Below, piece after piece: positions 42,526 to 50,681 of a DNA stretch of 64,000 nucleotides (positions within the stretch are counted from its first letter, which is position 1; the number at the start of each line of letters is the position of its first letter). A program made the translations under genes and the position numbers. A model generated the notes under the pieces. The model was not told the origin of the DNA. It did no database searches and saw only the letters and a list, made by a program, of their open reading frames with translations. Where the stretch lies: NCBI RefSeq assembly GCF_000717175.1, contig NZ_JNYD01000025.1, forward strand, positions 23,204 to 87,203. The letters run 5' to 3'. The stretch is from Pseudonocardia autotrophica (lineage in GTDB: Bacteria; Actinomycetota; Actinomycetes; Mycobacteriales; Pseudonocardiaceae).

Positions 42526-43254
42526 TCAGGGCCGGTAATCCCCGGCAACAACACGCAGGGCCGCGACGTCCGGGACGACGATCTCCCGTCCACGGCGGAT
42601 CACCAGCCCGTCGTCGATCAGACGAGCGAGCTCCCGACTCATGGTCACCCGGGTCACGCCGATCATGAGTGCGAGCTCGTCGAGCGAGTACTGGACCCGC
42701 AGGCGCACGCCTTCCGGGCAGGGGATCCCGTAGGCCTCGACAAGGTGGTCGAGTATGAGGGCGACGCGGCCGCAGGCCGGGAGGCCGTCAGCCGCGATGT
42801 GCATGGCGAAGAGTCGGGCCTTGCGGGAGATCCGTCGGGTCATCTCCACGAGGATCTCCGGCTCGAGCCGGCCCGCGTCGAGCACCGCGCGCTTGCTGAC
42901 CGCCAGCAGTTCGCTGTCCACCATCGCGACACATGAGGCGTAGCGCGGCAGCCCGTCGAAGCAGGTCGACTCCCCGATCCCCGCGCCGGGCTCGGCGTAG
43001 GAGAGCACACGCTCGGTCCCGTCGGCACGAGTGAGATAGATCCGCAGGCGCCCCCTGACCACCTGGAAGAAATAGTCGGACAGGGAGCCCTGCCGGTAGA
43101 CGAACTGCCCCGCCCGGTACCTGCGCGGCTGACCGAGCGCGGCGATTTGCTGAGCGATGGTGGGGTCCTCGGTCAGCAGGAACGGCGAGGTGATCGACAC
43201 CGACGGGGCGCGCCCGTACCCGCCCGATTCGTCGAGTTCCTGCTGTCCAGTCAT
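42526..43254 (-). CDS. Crp/Fnr-family transcriptional regulator
   Basis: 242-residue regulator. An N-terminal cyclic-nucleotide-binding-like barrel (RRYRAGQFVYRQGSLSDYFF, GAGIGESTCFDGLPRYASC) joins a C-terminal winged helix with the recognition segment YSLDELALMIGVTRVTMSREL (about residues 186-206). The barrel phosphate-binding arginine motif is changed (GESTCFDGLPRYAS instead of GE.AL....RAA), so cAMP may not be the ligand. No N-terminal Fnr cysteine cluster is seen. It is transcribed towards the oxidoreductase/DpgC operon and likely controls it. Confidence 0.88.
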   Translation of the reverse strand: MTGQQELDESGGYGRAPSVSITSPFLLTEDPTIAQQIAALGQPRRYRAGQFVYRQGSLSDYFFQVVRGRLRIYLTRADGTERVLSYAEPGAGIGESTCFDGLPRYASCVAMVDSELLAVSKRAVLDAGRLEPEILVEMTRRISRKARLFAMHIAADGLPACGRVALILDHLVEAYGIPCPEGVRLRVQYSLDELALMIGVTRVTMSRELARLIDDGLVIRRGREIVVPDVAALRVVAGDYRP

Positions 43255-43397
43255 GAGGCCCTCCTGGCGTCATTGCCTGGGCGCGTATCAGTGATCGTCA
43301 GCGTGTGAGCATGTTGTCAGACCGCTAGGTGGTCACGCCGCGGGCGATCGGCTACATCAGAGGAAGGCCGGGCCCGTCCATAACGCGGCGAAGTAAG

Positions 43398-43413
43398 CCC
43401 GAACGCCTTCGGG
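43398..43413 (-). terminator. Hairpin downstream of the cox-like operon
   Basis: CCCGAA-GGCG-TTCGGG on the minus strand, a perfect 6-base stem with a 4-base loop, 107 bases after the last gene (small Fe-S subunit) and 144 bases before the Crp start. The sequence after it (CTTACTT) is mildly T-rich. It is a reasonable transcription end for the nine-gene operon. Confidence 0.5.
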
Positions 43414-43519
43414 TCACCTTTGCCGGTCCTCCAGCCCGGACCTCCCCCGACGAGGCAACAGTCCCCTGTAAGCGCTGACACCTGGCCGGATCGCGACGTC
43501 GAGCGCGGGCGTGCGTTCG

Positions 43520-43990
43520 TCAGTGTTGCTTCATCGCCGATGATGCCGCCTCGATCGCGTCGACAATGCCTTGGTAGCCGGTGCAGCGACAGATGTTGCC
43601 CGACATCTCGTCGCGGATGGTCTCCCGGTCGGCGTCGGGGTCGGTGTCGAGCAGGTGCAGGGCGCTCATCAGCATGCCGGGTGTGCAGAAGCCGCACTGC
43701 AGGCCGTGGTGGGCGACGAACGCCTCCTGCAGCGGATGCAGCTGGCCGTCGGTTCCCTCCAGGCCCTCGATCGTGGTGACCGAGGTCCCGTCGGCCTGCA
43801 CGGCGAACATCAGGCAGGCACGGGCCGGCTCCCCATCGACGAGGACGGTGCAGGCGCCGCACACCCCGTGTTCGCAGCCGAGGTGCGTGCCGGTGAGACC
43901 GCAGTCCTCACGGAGAGCGTCGGCCAGGGTCCGGCGGGGCTCGACCTGCAGATACGTTATTTCGCCGTTGACGCTGAAGCTGATGTCCAT
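43520..43990 (-). CDS. Molybdenum hydroxylase [2Fe-2S] small subunit (CoxS-like)
   Basis: 156-residue electron-transfer subunit. The plant-type cluster ligands are in GCEHGVCGACTVLVDGEPARAC (about 38-59) and the C-terminal all-helical cluster ligands in CGFCTPGM (about 99) and CRCTGYQG (about 133). All eight cysteines are present. ATG 43990 has AGGAG seven bases upstream. It partners the FAD subunit (44000-44809) and the molybdenum subunit (45542-47929). Last gene of the operon. Confidence 0.93.
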   Translation of the reverse strand: MDISFSVNGEITYLQVEPRRTLADALREDCGLTGTHLGCEHGVCGACTVLVDGEPARACLMFAVQADGTSVTTIEGLEGTDGQLHPLQEAFVAHHGLQCGFCTPGMLMSALHLLDTDPDADRETIRDEMSGNICRCTGYQGIVDAIEAASSAMKQH

Positions 43991-43999
43991 CAGTGTCTC

Positions 44000-44809
44000 C
44001 TACTCGATTCCGGCGCGGACGAGGGCGCGGCGCACCATCTCTCCCGCGATTGCGCGACGGAAGGGGGCCGAGCCGTGCAGGTCCGCGGTCGGATCGATCT
44101 CGGCGGCGGCCGCGCGGGCGGCGTCATGGGCAGTGCCCTCATCGGCAAGGACCTGCTCGGCAGCAAGGGCCCTCTGCGGAACGGCCGCGACGCCACCGAG
44201 GGTGATCCTCACCCGGCCGTCGACCTCGGCGACAACTGCCGTGACCAGCGCAAAGTCGCCGTGCCGGCGGGAGAACTCGGCAAAGCCCCACCGCGTCGGC
44301 AGCGGAAAGCGAACCCCGACGATCATCTCGTCGTCGTCGAGCGAGGTCACCAGGGCGCTCACGAAGAGCTCGTCGGCGGCGACTGTGCGCTCTCCGGTCG
44401 GGCCGGCCACCGTCGCGCTCGCCCCGACACCGACTGCGACGACCGGTAGCTCCGCGGACGGGTCAGCGTGAGCGATGCTCCCGCCGGTCGTGCCGCGGGT
44501 CCGGATCGCGGTGTGCCCGATCCAGCGCGCGGCCTCAGCGAGCAGCGGGTGGTGGGTCTGCTCCACGAGCTGGCTGTGCCGCACGAGGGCACCGACCTCG
44601 ACCGCGCCCTCCACGGGGCGGATTCGGCCCATGCCCGGGACCCGGTTGACGTCGACGAGCACGCTGGGCCGGGCCATCCGTAGGGCGAGCACGGGCACCA
44701 GGCTCTGCCCACCCGCCAGGATCTTGCCGTCGCCGTCGGCCTCGCCGAGGACCTTGACGACCTCCTCGACACTGTTGGCGCAGACGTAGTCGAACGGGGC
44801 GCACTTCAT
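44000..44809 (-). CDS. Molybdenum hydroxylase FAD-binding medium subunit (CoxM-like)
   Basis: 269-residue flavoprotein subunit of the xanthine-oxidase family. Both FAD motifs are visible: AGGQSLVPVLALR (about 32-44) and TTGGSIAHADPSAELP (about 107-122), followed by the CO_deh_flav_C region. ATG 44809 lies four bases after the enoyl-CoA hydratase stop and nine bases separate it from the Fe-S subunit gene. It passes electrons from the Fe-S subunit to an acceptor that is not known here. Confidence 0.93.
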   Translation of the reverse strand: MKCAPFDYVCANSVEEVVKVLGEADGDGKILAGGQSLVPVLALRMARPSVLVDVNRVPGMGRIRPVEGAVEVGALVRHSQLVEQTHHPLLAEAARWIGHTAIRTRGTTGGSIAHADPSAELPVVAVGVGASATVAGPTGERTVAADELFVSALVTSLDDDEMIVGVRFPLPTRWGFAEFSRRHGDFALVTAVVAEVDGRVRITLGGVAAVPQRALAAEQVLADEGTAHDAARAAAAEIDPTADLHGSAPFRRAIAGEMVRRALVRAGIE

Positions 44810-44813
44810 GCGC

Positions 44814-45545
44814 TCACTTCCCTCGGAAGACGGGCGGACGCTTCTCGGTGCGGGCGAGGCGGCCCTCGGCGAAGTCCTCGCTCGCCCAGCACCCCTCGAA
44901 CGCCGCGTTCAACTGCTTGCCCAGGAGCTCGTCGAACTCGGGCTCGAAGATCTCGTTGAGCACGCGCTTGGAGTAGGCCTGCGTGAGTGGGGCCAACGAG
45001 ATCATTCCCTGCGCCCAGGTCAGAGCCTGTTCGAGCGTGCCGGACAGATCAGCTAACCCGCATGCCAGAGCGGTGTCGGCGTCGATCTGATCGCAGGCCA
45101 CCAGCAGCCGCCGTGCCACTCCGTTGCCAGCCAGGAGCGCGAGCCGGCGGATGGTCCACGGATCGACGGCCAGCCCGATCCGTGCCGTTGGCACTGCGAA
45201 GCGGGCAGGCGCGGCGACCACGCGGAAGTCGGCAGCGATGGCGAACTGGGTGCCCGCCCCGATGGCGGCGCCGTTGACTGCCGCCACCACGGGGACCGGG
45301 GCGTCGGTGACGGCGTGCAGCATGCTGTACAGCGCATCCCGGAAGTCCGCGGTGTAGACCTCGTCGAGGTCCGCCCCGGAGCAGAAGCTGCGGCCGTTGC
45401 CGGTGAGGACAATCGCACGGGCCGCACGGGCGTCGCCGAGCGTGGTGCGGATGCGGTGGCAGAGCTCGATGTTGAGCGCGTTGTGCTTCTCCGGCCGGTC
45501 GAGGGTGATGACCGCGACGCGGTCATGCCAGGTCAGCTCGATCAC
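44814..45545 (-). CDS. Enoyl-CoA hydratase/isomerase family protein
   Basis: 243-residue crotonase-fold protein of normal length. Oxyanion-hole segments are GNGRSFCSGADLDE (about 55-68) and AAVNGAAIGAGTQFAIAADF (about 95-114). The usual hydratase glutamates are not obvious: the segment after the second loop reads FAVPTARIGLAVDPWTIRRL, with Val/Asp where Glu often stands, so isomerase or hydrolase chemistry is possible. GTG 45545 overlaps the large-subunit stop (GTGA); an ATG 18 bases upstream is an alternative. It is inserted between molybdenum-hydroxylase subunit genes, so it likely acts on the same CoA-linked pathway. Confidence 0.83.
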   Translation of the reverse strand: MIELTWHDRVAVITLDRPEKHNALNIELCHRIRTTLGDARAARAIVLTGNGRSFCSGADLDEVYTADFRDALYSMLHAVTDAPVPVVAAVNGAAIGAGTQFAIAADFRVVAAPARFAVPTARIGLAVDPWTIRRLALLAGNGVARRLLVACDQIDADTALACGLADLSGTLEQALTWAQGMISLAPLTQAYSKRVLNEIFEPEFDELLGKQLNAAFEGCWASEDFAEGRLARTEKRPPVFRGK

Positions 45546-47929
45546 GGGTGCAGCTCCTTCCACACGCTCGCCGGGCTGATCGGCAGGGTGTTCACGTCGA
45601 TGCCGAGCGCGTCGCGCAGCGCGCCGGCGAGGACCGCGTTCGGGCCGAGTGTGCCGCCCTCCCCCACGCCGCGGACCCCGATCGGGTTCGCGGCCGGGTG
45701 CGAGACGTGGCCGATGACCATGTCGGGTACCTCGGCGCTGGTGGGCATCAGGTAGTCCAGCAGCGTGCCGGTGGACAGGTTCCCGGCGTCGTCATAGACG
45801 AGGTGCTCGTAGAGCGCCCCGCCGAGGCCCTGGGCGATGGCGCCGGCGATCTGTCCGTCGACGATCTGCGGGTGCATGGCCCGGCCGGCGTCCTCGACGC
45901 AGACGTACTTCAGGATGCGCAGCTCGCCGGTGGTCCGGTCGACCTCCACGGCCGCGGCCTGGGCGCCGGCGGCGAAGGCGCCGCGGATGGGGTCGAAGAA
46001 GGTGGTGGCGTCCAGCCCGGGGTCGATACCGTCGGGTAGCCGGTTGGACTCCAGGTAGGCGACCCGAGCGAGCTCGGCGACCGAGATCTGGGCCTTGGGC
46101 TCGCCGACCACGTAGACCTCGCCGTCGACGACGCGCAGGTCGGCCTCGGCCGCCTCGATGAGCTCGGCGGCCAGCTTGACCAGCTTCTCCTTCACCGCGA
46201 CCGCGGTGTTGTGGGCCGCGCCCCCGCCGATGACGGCTTGGCGGGAGGAGAACGCGCCGAAGCCCCAGAGGGCCTCGTCGGTGTCGCCGATGCGGACGTC
46301 GACGTCGTCGTAGCCGACACCGATCGCGTCGGACACGATCTGCGCGATCATGGTCTCCGAGCCCTGGCCCTGGGAGGTGATGCCGGAGATCACGGTGACC
46401 CGCCCGTCCGGGTTGATCCGCACGGTGCAGGCGTCGTGCCCGGTGCGGAAGGGCATCCGGGGCCCGGCGCTGGCGGCGCGCCCGAGCCCGGTGAGCTCGT
46501 TGTAGAGCGCCACCCCGATCCCGATCGGGTTGTCCCCGGCCTCGCGGCGGCGGGCCTGCTCGGTGCGGAACGCGGGGTAGTCCAGGGCGTCGAGGGCCTT
46601 GTCGAGACACTCCCCGTAGTGACCGGAGTCGTCCACGAGACGGGAGGGCATCTTGTACGGGATGTCCTCGGGGGTGATGACGTTTCGGCGGCGGATCTCG
46701 ATGGCGTCGATCCCGAGTCGCGCGGCGGCGTCGTCGAACATCGCCTCCATCGCGAACACGCTGGCCGGGCGGGCGACGCCGCGGTACGGGCCGGCCGGGG
46801 CGGTGTTGGTGGCGACACCGCGCACGGTGCACCGGTAGTTGTCGAGCTTGTAGGGGCCCGAGAGCAGCCCACCGGCCATCAGCGGCTCGATGCCGGCCGT
46901 CCACGGATAGACCGAGTAGGCGCCGACGTTGCACGTGACGTCGGCCTCCAGGGCCAGCAGCGTGCCGTCGGAGGCGAACCCGGCCTTGATCAGGTAGCGG
47001 TGGTCGCGGGCGTGGGCGGCCGCGAGCAGGTGCTCGGCCCGGTCCTCCACCCACTTCAGCGGGATCCCCGGCATCTCCCGCGCCATCAGGCACAGCGCGA
47101 CGTCCTCGGGGTAGAGCACGGCCTTGACCCCGAACCCGCCGCCGACGTCCGGGGCGACGACCCGGACCTTGCCCTCCGGCACGCCCATCAGCTCGGCGAT
47201 CATGTTCCGCACGATGTGCGGCACCTGGGTGCCGTTGTAGAAGGTCAGCTTCCCGTCGGCGGCGTCCCACAGCGCCACCCCGGCACGGCACTCCATGGGA
47301 TTGCCGGCGTGCCGGTTGGTGACGAGCTCACGCTCCACGATCAGGTCGGCCGCGGTGAAGGCGTCGGTCACCGAGCCGGCGTCGAAGGTGCGCTGCAGGA
47401 GCACGTTGTCCGGGGCCTCCGGGTGCACCGGTACCTCGGGCTCCTGCCAGGCGCAGACGGTGGCCGGTAGCGCCTCGTAGTCGATGTCGACGAACTCCAG
47501 TCCGTCCTCGGCGCGGTAGCGGTCCTTCGCGACGACGGCGGCGACCGGCTCCCCGGAGAAGCAGACCTTCTCGTGGGCGAGGACGGGCTGGTCGGTCTCG
47601 ACGTAGGAGGGCAGCGCCGACTGGGCTCGCAGCACGACGTGCGAAAAGTCCTGGCCGGTGAACACCCGGTACCCGGCATCGCGGGCCGCTGTGACGTCCA
47701 CGCCGGTGATCCGGGCGTGGCCGTAGGGACTGCGCAGGAACGCCACGTGCCGCATACGCGGCAGCTCGATGTCGGTGACGTAGCGGCCGTGCCCGGTGAT
47801 CAGCCGCCGGTCCTCCTTGCGCCGGACGTTGCGGCCGAGCGAGCCGGACTTGTCTTCCGTCGCGCCCGCCGGAGCCGCCGCTGTCGCCTGCGGCGCGGCC
47901 GCGGTGCCGTCCGCCCTGTCCACGCTCAT
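45542..47929 (-). CDS. Molybdenum hydroxylase large subunit (CoxL/xanthine-oxidase family, not form I CO dehydrogenase)
   Basis: 795-residue molybdopterin-cytosine-dinucleotide subunit. Family markers are the N-terminal RRKEDRRLITGHGRYVTDI, DVGGGFGVKAV (molybdopterin loop, about 262-272) and the C-terminal GVGEGGTLGPNA with the catalytic Glu. The active-site loop reads TAPAGPYRGVARPASVF; the AYxCSFR loop with the copper-binding Cys that defines form I CO dehydrogenase is absent. It is therefore a hydroxylase of an unknown organic substrate. A 30-residue Ala-rich N-terminal extension precedes the conserved domain. ATG 47929 has AAGGAGGACAG directly upstream. Coupled to the crotonase gene and grouped with dehydrogenases and CoxG. 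Confidence 0.92.
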   Translation of the reverse strand: MSVDRADGTAAAPQATAAAPAGATEDKSGSLGRNVRRKEDRRLITGHGRYVTDIELPRMRHVAFLRSPYGHARITGVDVTAARDAGYRVFTGQDFSHVVLRAQSALPSYVETDQPVLAHEKVCFSGEPVAAVVAKDRYRAEDGLEFVDIDYEALPATVCAWQEPEVPVHPEAPDNVLLQRTFDAGSVTDAFTAADLIVERELVTNRHAGNPMECRAGVALWDAADGKLTFYNGTQVPHIVRNMIAELMGVPEGKVRVVAPDVGGGFGVKAVLYPEDVALCLMAREMPGIPLKWVEDRAEHLLAAAHARDHRYLIKAGFASDGTLLALEADVTCNVGAYSVYPWTAGIEPLMAGGLLSGPYKLDNYRCTVRGVATNTAPAGPYRGVARPASVFAMEAMFDDAAARLGIDAIEIRRRNVITPEDIPYKMPSRLVDDSGHYGECLDKALDALDYPAFRTEQARRREAGDNPIGIGVALYNELTGLGRAASAGPRMPFRTGHDACTVRINPDGRVTVISGITSQGQGSETMIAQIVSDAIGVGYDDVDVRIGDTDEALWGFGAFSSRQAVIGGGAAHNTAVAVKEKLVKLAAELIEAAEADLRVVDGEVYVVGEPKAQISVAELARVAYLESNRLPDGIDPGLDATTFFDPIRGAFAAGAQAAAVEVDRTTGELRILKYVCVEDAGRAMHPQIVDGQIAGAIAQGLGGALYEHLVYDDAGNLSTGTLLDYLMPTSAEVPDMVIGHVSHPAANPIGVRGVGEGGTLGPNAVLAGALRDALGIDVNTLPISPASVWKELHP

Positions 47930-47966
47930 CTGTCCTCCTTGCTGCAGTGTGGCCGACCCGGACTGC

Positions 47967-48731
47967 TCAGGGCATCGCGTAGCCGCCGTTGACCGAGACG
48001 ACCTGCCCGGTGGTCCAGGACGACAGCGGCGAGGCGAGCAGCAGCACCATCGGGGTGATGTCGTCCGGATGCCCGACCCGCCGCAGGGGGTACTGGGCGA
48101 GGATCTTCTTCATCTGCTCGGCCTCGGGCGTGCCGGCGTGGGCGTCGAAGTTGTCGGTGCGGACCAGCGCGAGGGACACGGCGTTGGCGCGGATCCCGAA
48201 CCGGGCCAGCTCCTTGGCCAGCGAACGGGTGAGCCCCACCGTGGTGGAGCGAGCGGTGGCGGTGACCAGCAGACCGGACTCCCCCACCCGGCCCGAGTCG
48301 CCCATGAGGTTCACGATCGACCCGGACCTGCGCTCGGCCATCCGCGTGGCGACGGCGTGGGTCAGCTGCAGCGTCCCGGTGACGGTGACGTCGATCTGCG
48401 GTGCCCAGTCCTGGGGGGTCGACTCGAGAAAGCGCTGCTTCTTGGTCACCGCCGAGTTGTTGACCAGCACCTCGATCGGCCCGAGCTCGGTCTCGACGCG
48501 CTCGACGATGCCGGCCACGGCGTCGACATCGCGCAGGTCACCGCCGACGGCGATGGCCTTGACGCCCAGCTCGGCGGCTTCGGCGGCGGCCTTCTCGGCG
48601 CCGTCGGCGGAGGAGTTGTAGTGGAACGCGACGTTGGCGCCCTCGCGGGCGAAACCGAGCCCGAGCGCCCGGCCCAGGCCCTGCCCGGCACCGGTGACCA
48701 GGACGTTCGTTCCGGAAAGCTGAAGATCCAT
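47967..48731 (-). CDS. SDR-fold protein with an altered catalytic site
   Basis: 254-residue SDR with a normal cofactor motif TGAGQGLGRALG (about 13-24), NNSAV near 90 and the C-terminal TTGQVVSVNGGYAMP. The active site is unusual: where FabG-like enzymes have Ser, Tyr and Lys (SS..G, YxxSK), this reads NLMGDSGRVGESG and LVTATARSTTVGLTRSLAKEL, with Thr for Tyr and Arg for Lys and Gly at the Ser position. It may bind NAD(P)H without classical reduction, use other residues or act as a decoy subunit. ATG 48731 has AGGAG upstream. It sits between the metallo-beta-lactamase-fold hydrolase and the molybdenum large subunit. Confidence 0.87.
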   Translation of the reverse strand: MDLQLSGTNVLVTGAGQGLGRALGLGFAREGANVAFHYNSSADGAEKAAAEAAELGVKAIAVGGDLRDVDAVAGIVERVETELGPIEVLVNNSAVTKKQRFLESTPQDWAPQIDVTVTGTLQLTHAVATRMAERRSGSIVNLMGDSGRVGESGLLVTATARSTTVGLTRSLAKELARFGIRANAVSLALVRTDNFDAHAGTPEAEQMKKILAQYPLRRVGHPDDITPMVLLLASPLSSWTTGQVVSVNGGYAMP

Positions 48732-48744
48732 GACGTGGTGTCTC

Positions 48745-49542
48745 CTAGACGATCTGCTGGAAGCGGCGGTTGCCGAATGTCGTGATCACCCGGCCGAAGC
48801 GCAGCCCGGGGAAGTGGGCACCGACGACGAGGTCGGTCGAGTCGGCCACCTCGTCGGCGAGGGCGTTGCGCACCGCACTCGCGGCGACCGGGTCGACGTC
48901 GAAGACCGCCTCCCAGTCCCGCTCGTGCAACTCCACCACCGAATGCACAACGTCGCCGAGCAGCAACGCCCGCTCGTCGCCGTCCGAGACGACGTAGACG
49001 GTGGAGCCGGGCGTGTGGCCGGGGGTGTGCCGAGTGCTCAGGCCGGGGGCGATCGCTCGGTCGGCGTCGAAGGTCTCCAGCCGGCTCTCCAAGGGGCTCA
49101 GCTTGCGCACCGCACCGGGATCTGCATCGGCGGACTCGACGAAGTGCGCCCAGTCGGCTGTGTGCACCCGGTAGGTCGCGTTGGGGAAGACGACCTGGCC
49201 CTTCTTCGTCGCCCAGCCGACGTGGTCGAAGTGCAGGTGGGTGAACACGACGTCGGTCACCTGCTCCGGTCCCACGCCCACAGCGCGCAGCGAGTCCAGG
49301 AAGGCCCCACCGGAGTACTTGCCGTTGTTGATGGTGCCGACGCCTGTGTCGACCAGCACGAGCCGGTGACCGGTGGCGACGAGGAACCCACCCAGGTCGA
49401 GATGCAGGGATCCGTGCTCGTCCAGATGCTCGGAATGGCACGCCCAGGCGTCAGGGACCCCTGGGCGGGTCAGGACCTCGTCGGCCTTTTCGCGGCCGAC
49501 CCCGTCGAGCAGGGGCACGATCTCGATGGCGCCGATCTTCAC
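48745..49542 (-). CDS. Metallo-beta-lactamase-fold hydrolase (lactonase-like)
   Basis: 265-residue metal hydrolase. The metal motif VVFTHLHFDHVGWA (HxHxDH, about 98-111) and later HTPGHTPGSTVYVV (about 170-183) and LLGDVVH give the full two-metal site. It resembles N-acyl-homoserine lactonase and related lactonases, so hydrolysis of a lactone or thioester is likely. In a regulon with a Baeyer-Villiger enzyme, opening a lactone product would be fitting, but the family is broad. ATG 49542 overlaps the alcohol dehydrogenase stop (ATGA). Confidence 0.87.
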   Translation of the reverse strand: MKIGAIEIVPLLDGVGREKADEVLTRPGVPDAWACHSEHLDEHGSLHLDLGGFLVATGHRLVLVDTGVGTINNGKYSGGAFLDSLRAVGVGPEQVTDVVFTHLHFDHVGWATKKGQVVFPNATYRVHTADWAHFVESADADPGAVRKLSPLESRLETFDADRAIAPGLSTRHTPGHTPGSTVYVVSDGDERALLLGDVVHSVVELHERDWEAVFDVDPVAASAVRNALADEVADSTDLVVGAHFPGLRFGRVITTFGNRRFQQIV

Positions 49543-50681
49543 GACGGCCCGCCGGGGGTGAGTAGGGTGCGAACACCGCGGCCCGCGGCGAGCTCGTCGA
49601 GGGCGTGATTGACGTCGGCAAGGCTGCCGTGTCCGGTCACCAGGCCGCGCAGGTCGAGTTCGCCGGAGCGGACCCAGTCGAAGAATCGGGGCATGTCGGC
49701 CTCGGCGTCGACTGAGCCGGCCACACAGCCCTGCAGGGTGCGGGCGAAGTGGAAGAGCTCGAGCGCGGAGAAGCTGACCGTGTCGTCCTTGCCCCCGATG
49801 CCGACGACGACGGCCGTGCCGCCGCGCCGGGTGAGGCCCCAGATGTCGCGGATGGTCCGCGACGAGCCCACGCAGTCGAAGGTGAAGTCGGCTCCGCGGC
49901 CGCCGGTCAGGCCTCGCACGGCCTTCTTGGTGCCCTCGTCGGCGGGCACGAAGTGGGTCGCCCCTGCCGCGGTGGCCTGCGCGGCCTTGTCCACGTTGCG
50001 GTCCACGGCGATGACCGTCGAGGCCCCGGCCAGCCGCGCGCCCTGCAGCACCGACAGCCCGACACCACCCAGCCCGACGACGAGCACGGACGCGCCCTCG
50101 GTGACCTTCGCGGTGTGGGTGACCGCGCCGACACCGGTCATGACCGCGCAGCCGAGCAGCGCGGCGTCGGCGGTGTCGATGTCATCGGGCACCGGGACCA
50201 GCGCGCCGCGCGGCACGACCGTCTCCTCGGCGAAGGACCCGACGGTCAGACCCGGGTAGACCGGCTCCCCGTCGGCCGTCACAGCGTAGGGCTCGGTCGA
50301 GCGGCTCGACCCGTTCTCACACAAGTGCGGCTGGCCGTGGGTGCACGGGTAGCAGCCGCGGCAGGGCGTGATCCACAACAGGATCACCCGCTGCCCGGCC
50401 TGGAGGTCGGTGACCTTGGGGCCGGTTTCGACGACGGTGCCGCAGGCCTCGTGCCCGAGCACGGCGGGCAGCGGCTGGGCCAGCTTGCCGGTGGCCAGCG
50501 AGAGATCGGAGTGGCACACGCCGGTGCGTTCGATCCGCACCCGCACGTCCGTCGGCCCGACGGCCTTGAGCCGGATCGTCTCCACCGACATCGGCGCCCC
50601 GGCCTCGCGCAGCACCGCGGCGCGGACCTCGTGGGGATAGTCGCCCGCGGTGTCCGTGGTGTGCTGGGTTTCCACGCTCAT
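49539..50681 (-). CDS. Zinc-dependent alcohol dehydrogenase (MDR, class III-like)
   Basis: 380-residue medium-chain dehydrogenase. Catalytic zinc ligands are in GVCHSDLS (Cys about 53) and GHEACG (His about 76); structural zinc cysteines in CRGCYPCTHGQPHLC (about 105-119); the Rossmann motif is VVGLGGVGLSVLQGA (about 205-219). ATG 50681 overlaps the aldehyde dehydrogenase stop (ATGA). It probably oxidises the alcohol whose aldehyde is the substrate of the ALDH just upstream in the operon. A 20-residue N-terminal extension is present. NDMA-dependent relatives have this layout, so the cofactor may be tightly bound. Confidence 0.9.
   Translation of the reverse strand: MSVETQHTTDTAGDYPHEVRAAVLREAGAPMSVETIRLKAVGPTDVRVRIERTGVCHSDLSLATGKLAQPLPAVLGHEACGTVVETGPKVTDLQAGQRVILLWITPCRGCYPCTHGQPHLCENGSSRSTEPYAVTADGEPVYPGLTVGSFAEETVVPRGALVPVPDDIDTADAALLGCAVMTGVGAVTHTAKVTEGASVLVVGLGGVGLSVLQGARLAGASTVIAVDRNVDKAAQATAAGATHFVPADEGTKKAVRGLTGGRGADFTFDCVGSSRTIRDIWGLTRRGGTAVVVGIGGKDDTVSFSALELFHFARTLQGCVAGSVDAEADMPRFFDWVRSGELDLRGLVTGHGSLADVNHALDELAAGRGVRTLLTPGGPS

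Noticed and set aside
43295..43320. A Crp-like site (TGTGA-N6-TGTCA) before the Crp/Fnr gene
   Set aside because: Only one half fits the TGTGA-N6-TCACA consensus and no second copy was found; not reported as a feature.
44814..45545. Naming the crotonase-fold protein as a true enoyl-CoA hydratase
   Set aside because: The two expected catalytic glutamates are not evident, so only the family is given.
45542..47929. Carbon monoxide dehydrogenase (form I) assignment for the Cox-like operon
   Set aside because: The AYxCSFR copper/molybdenum active-site loop is missing; GPYRGVARP is present instead.
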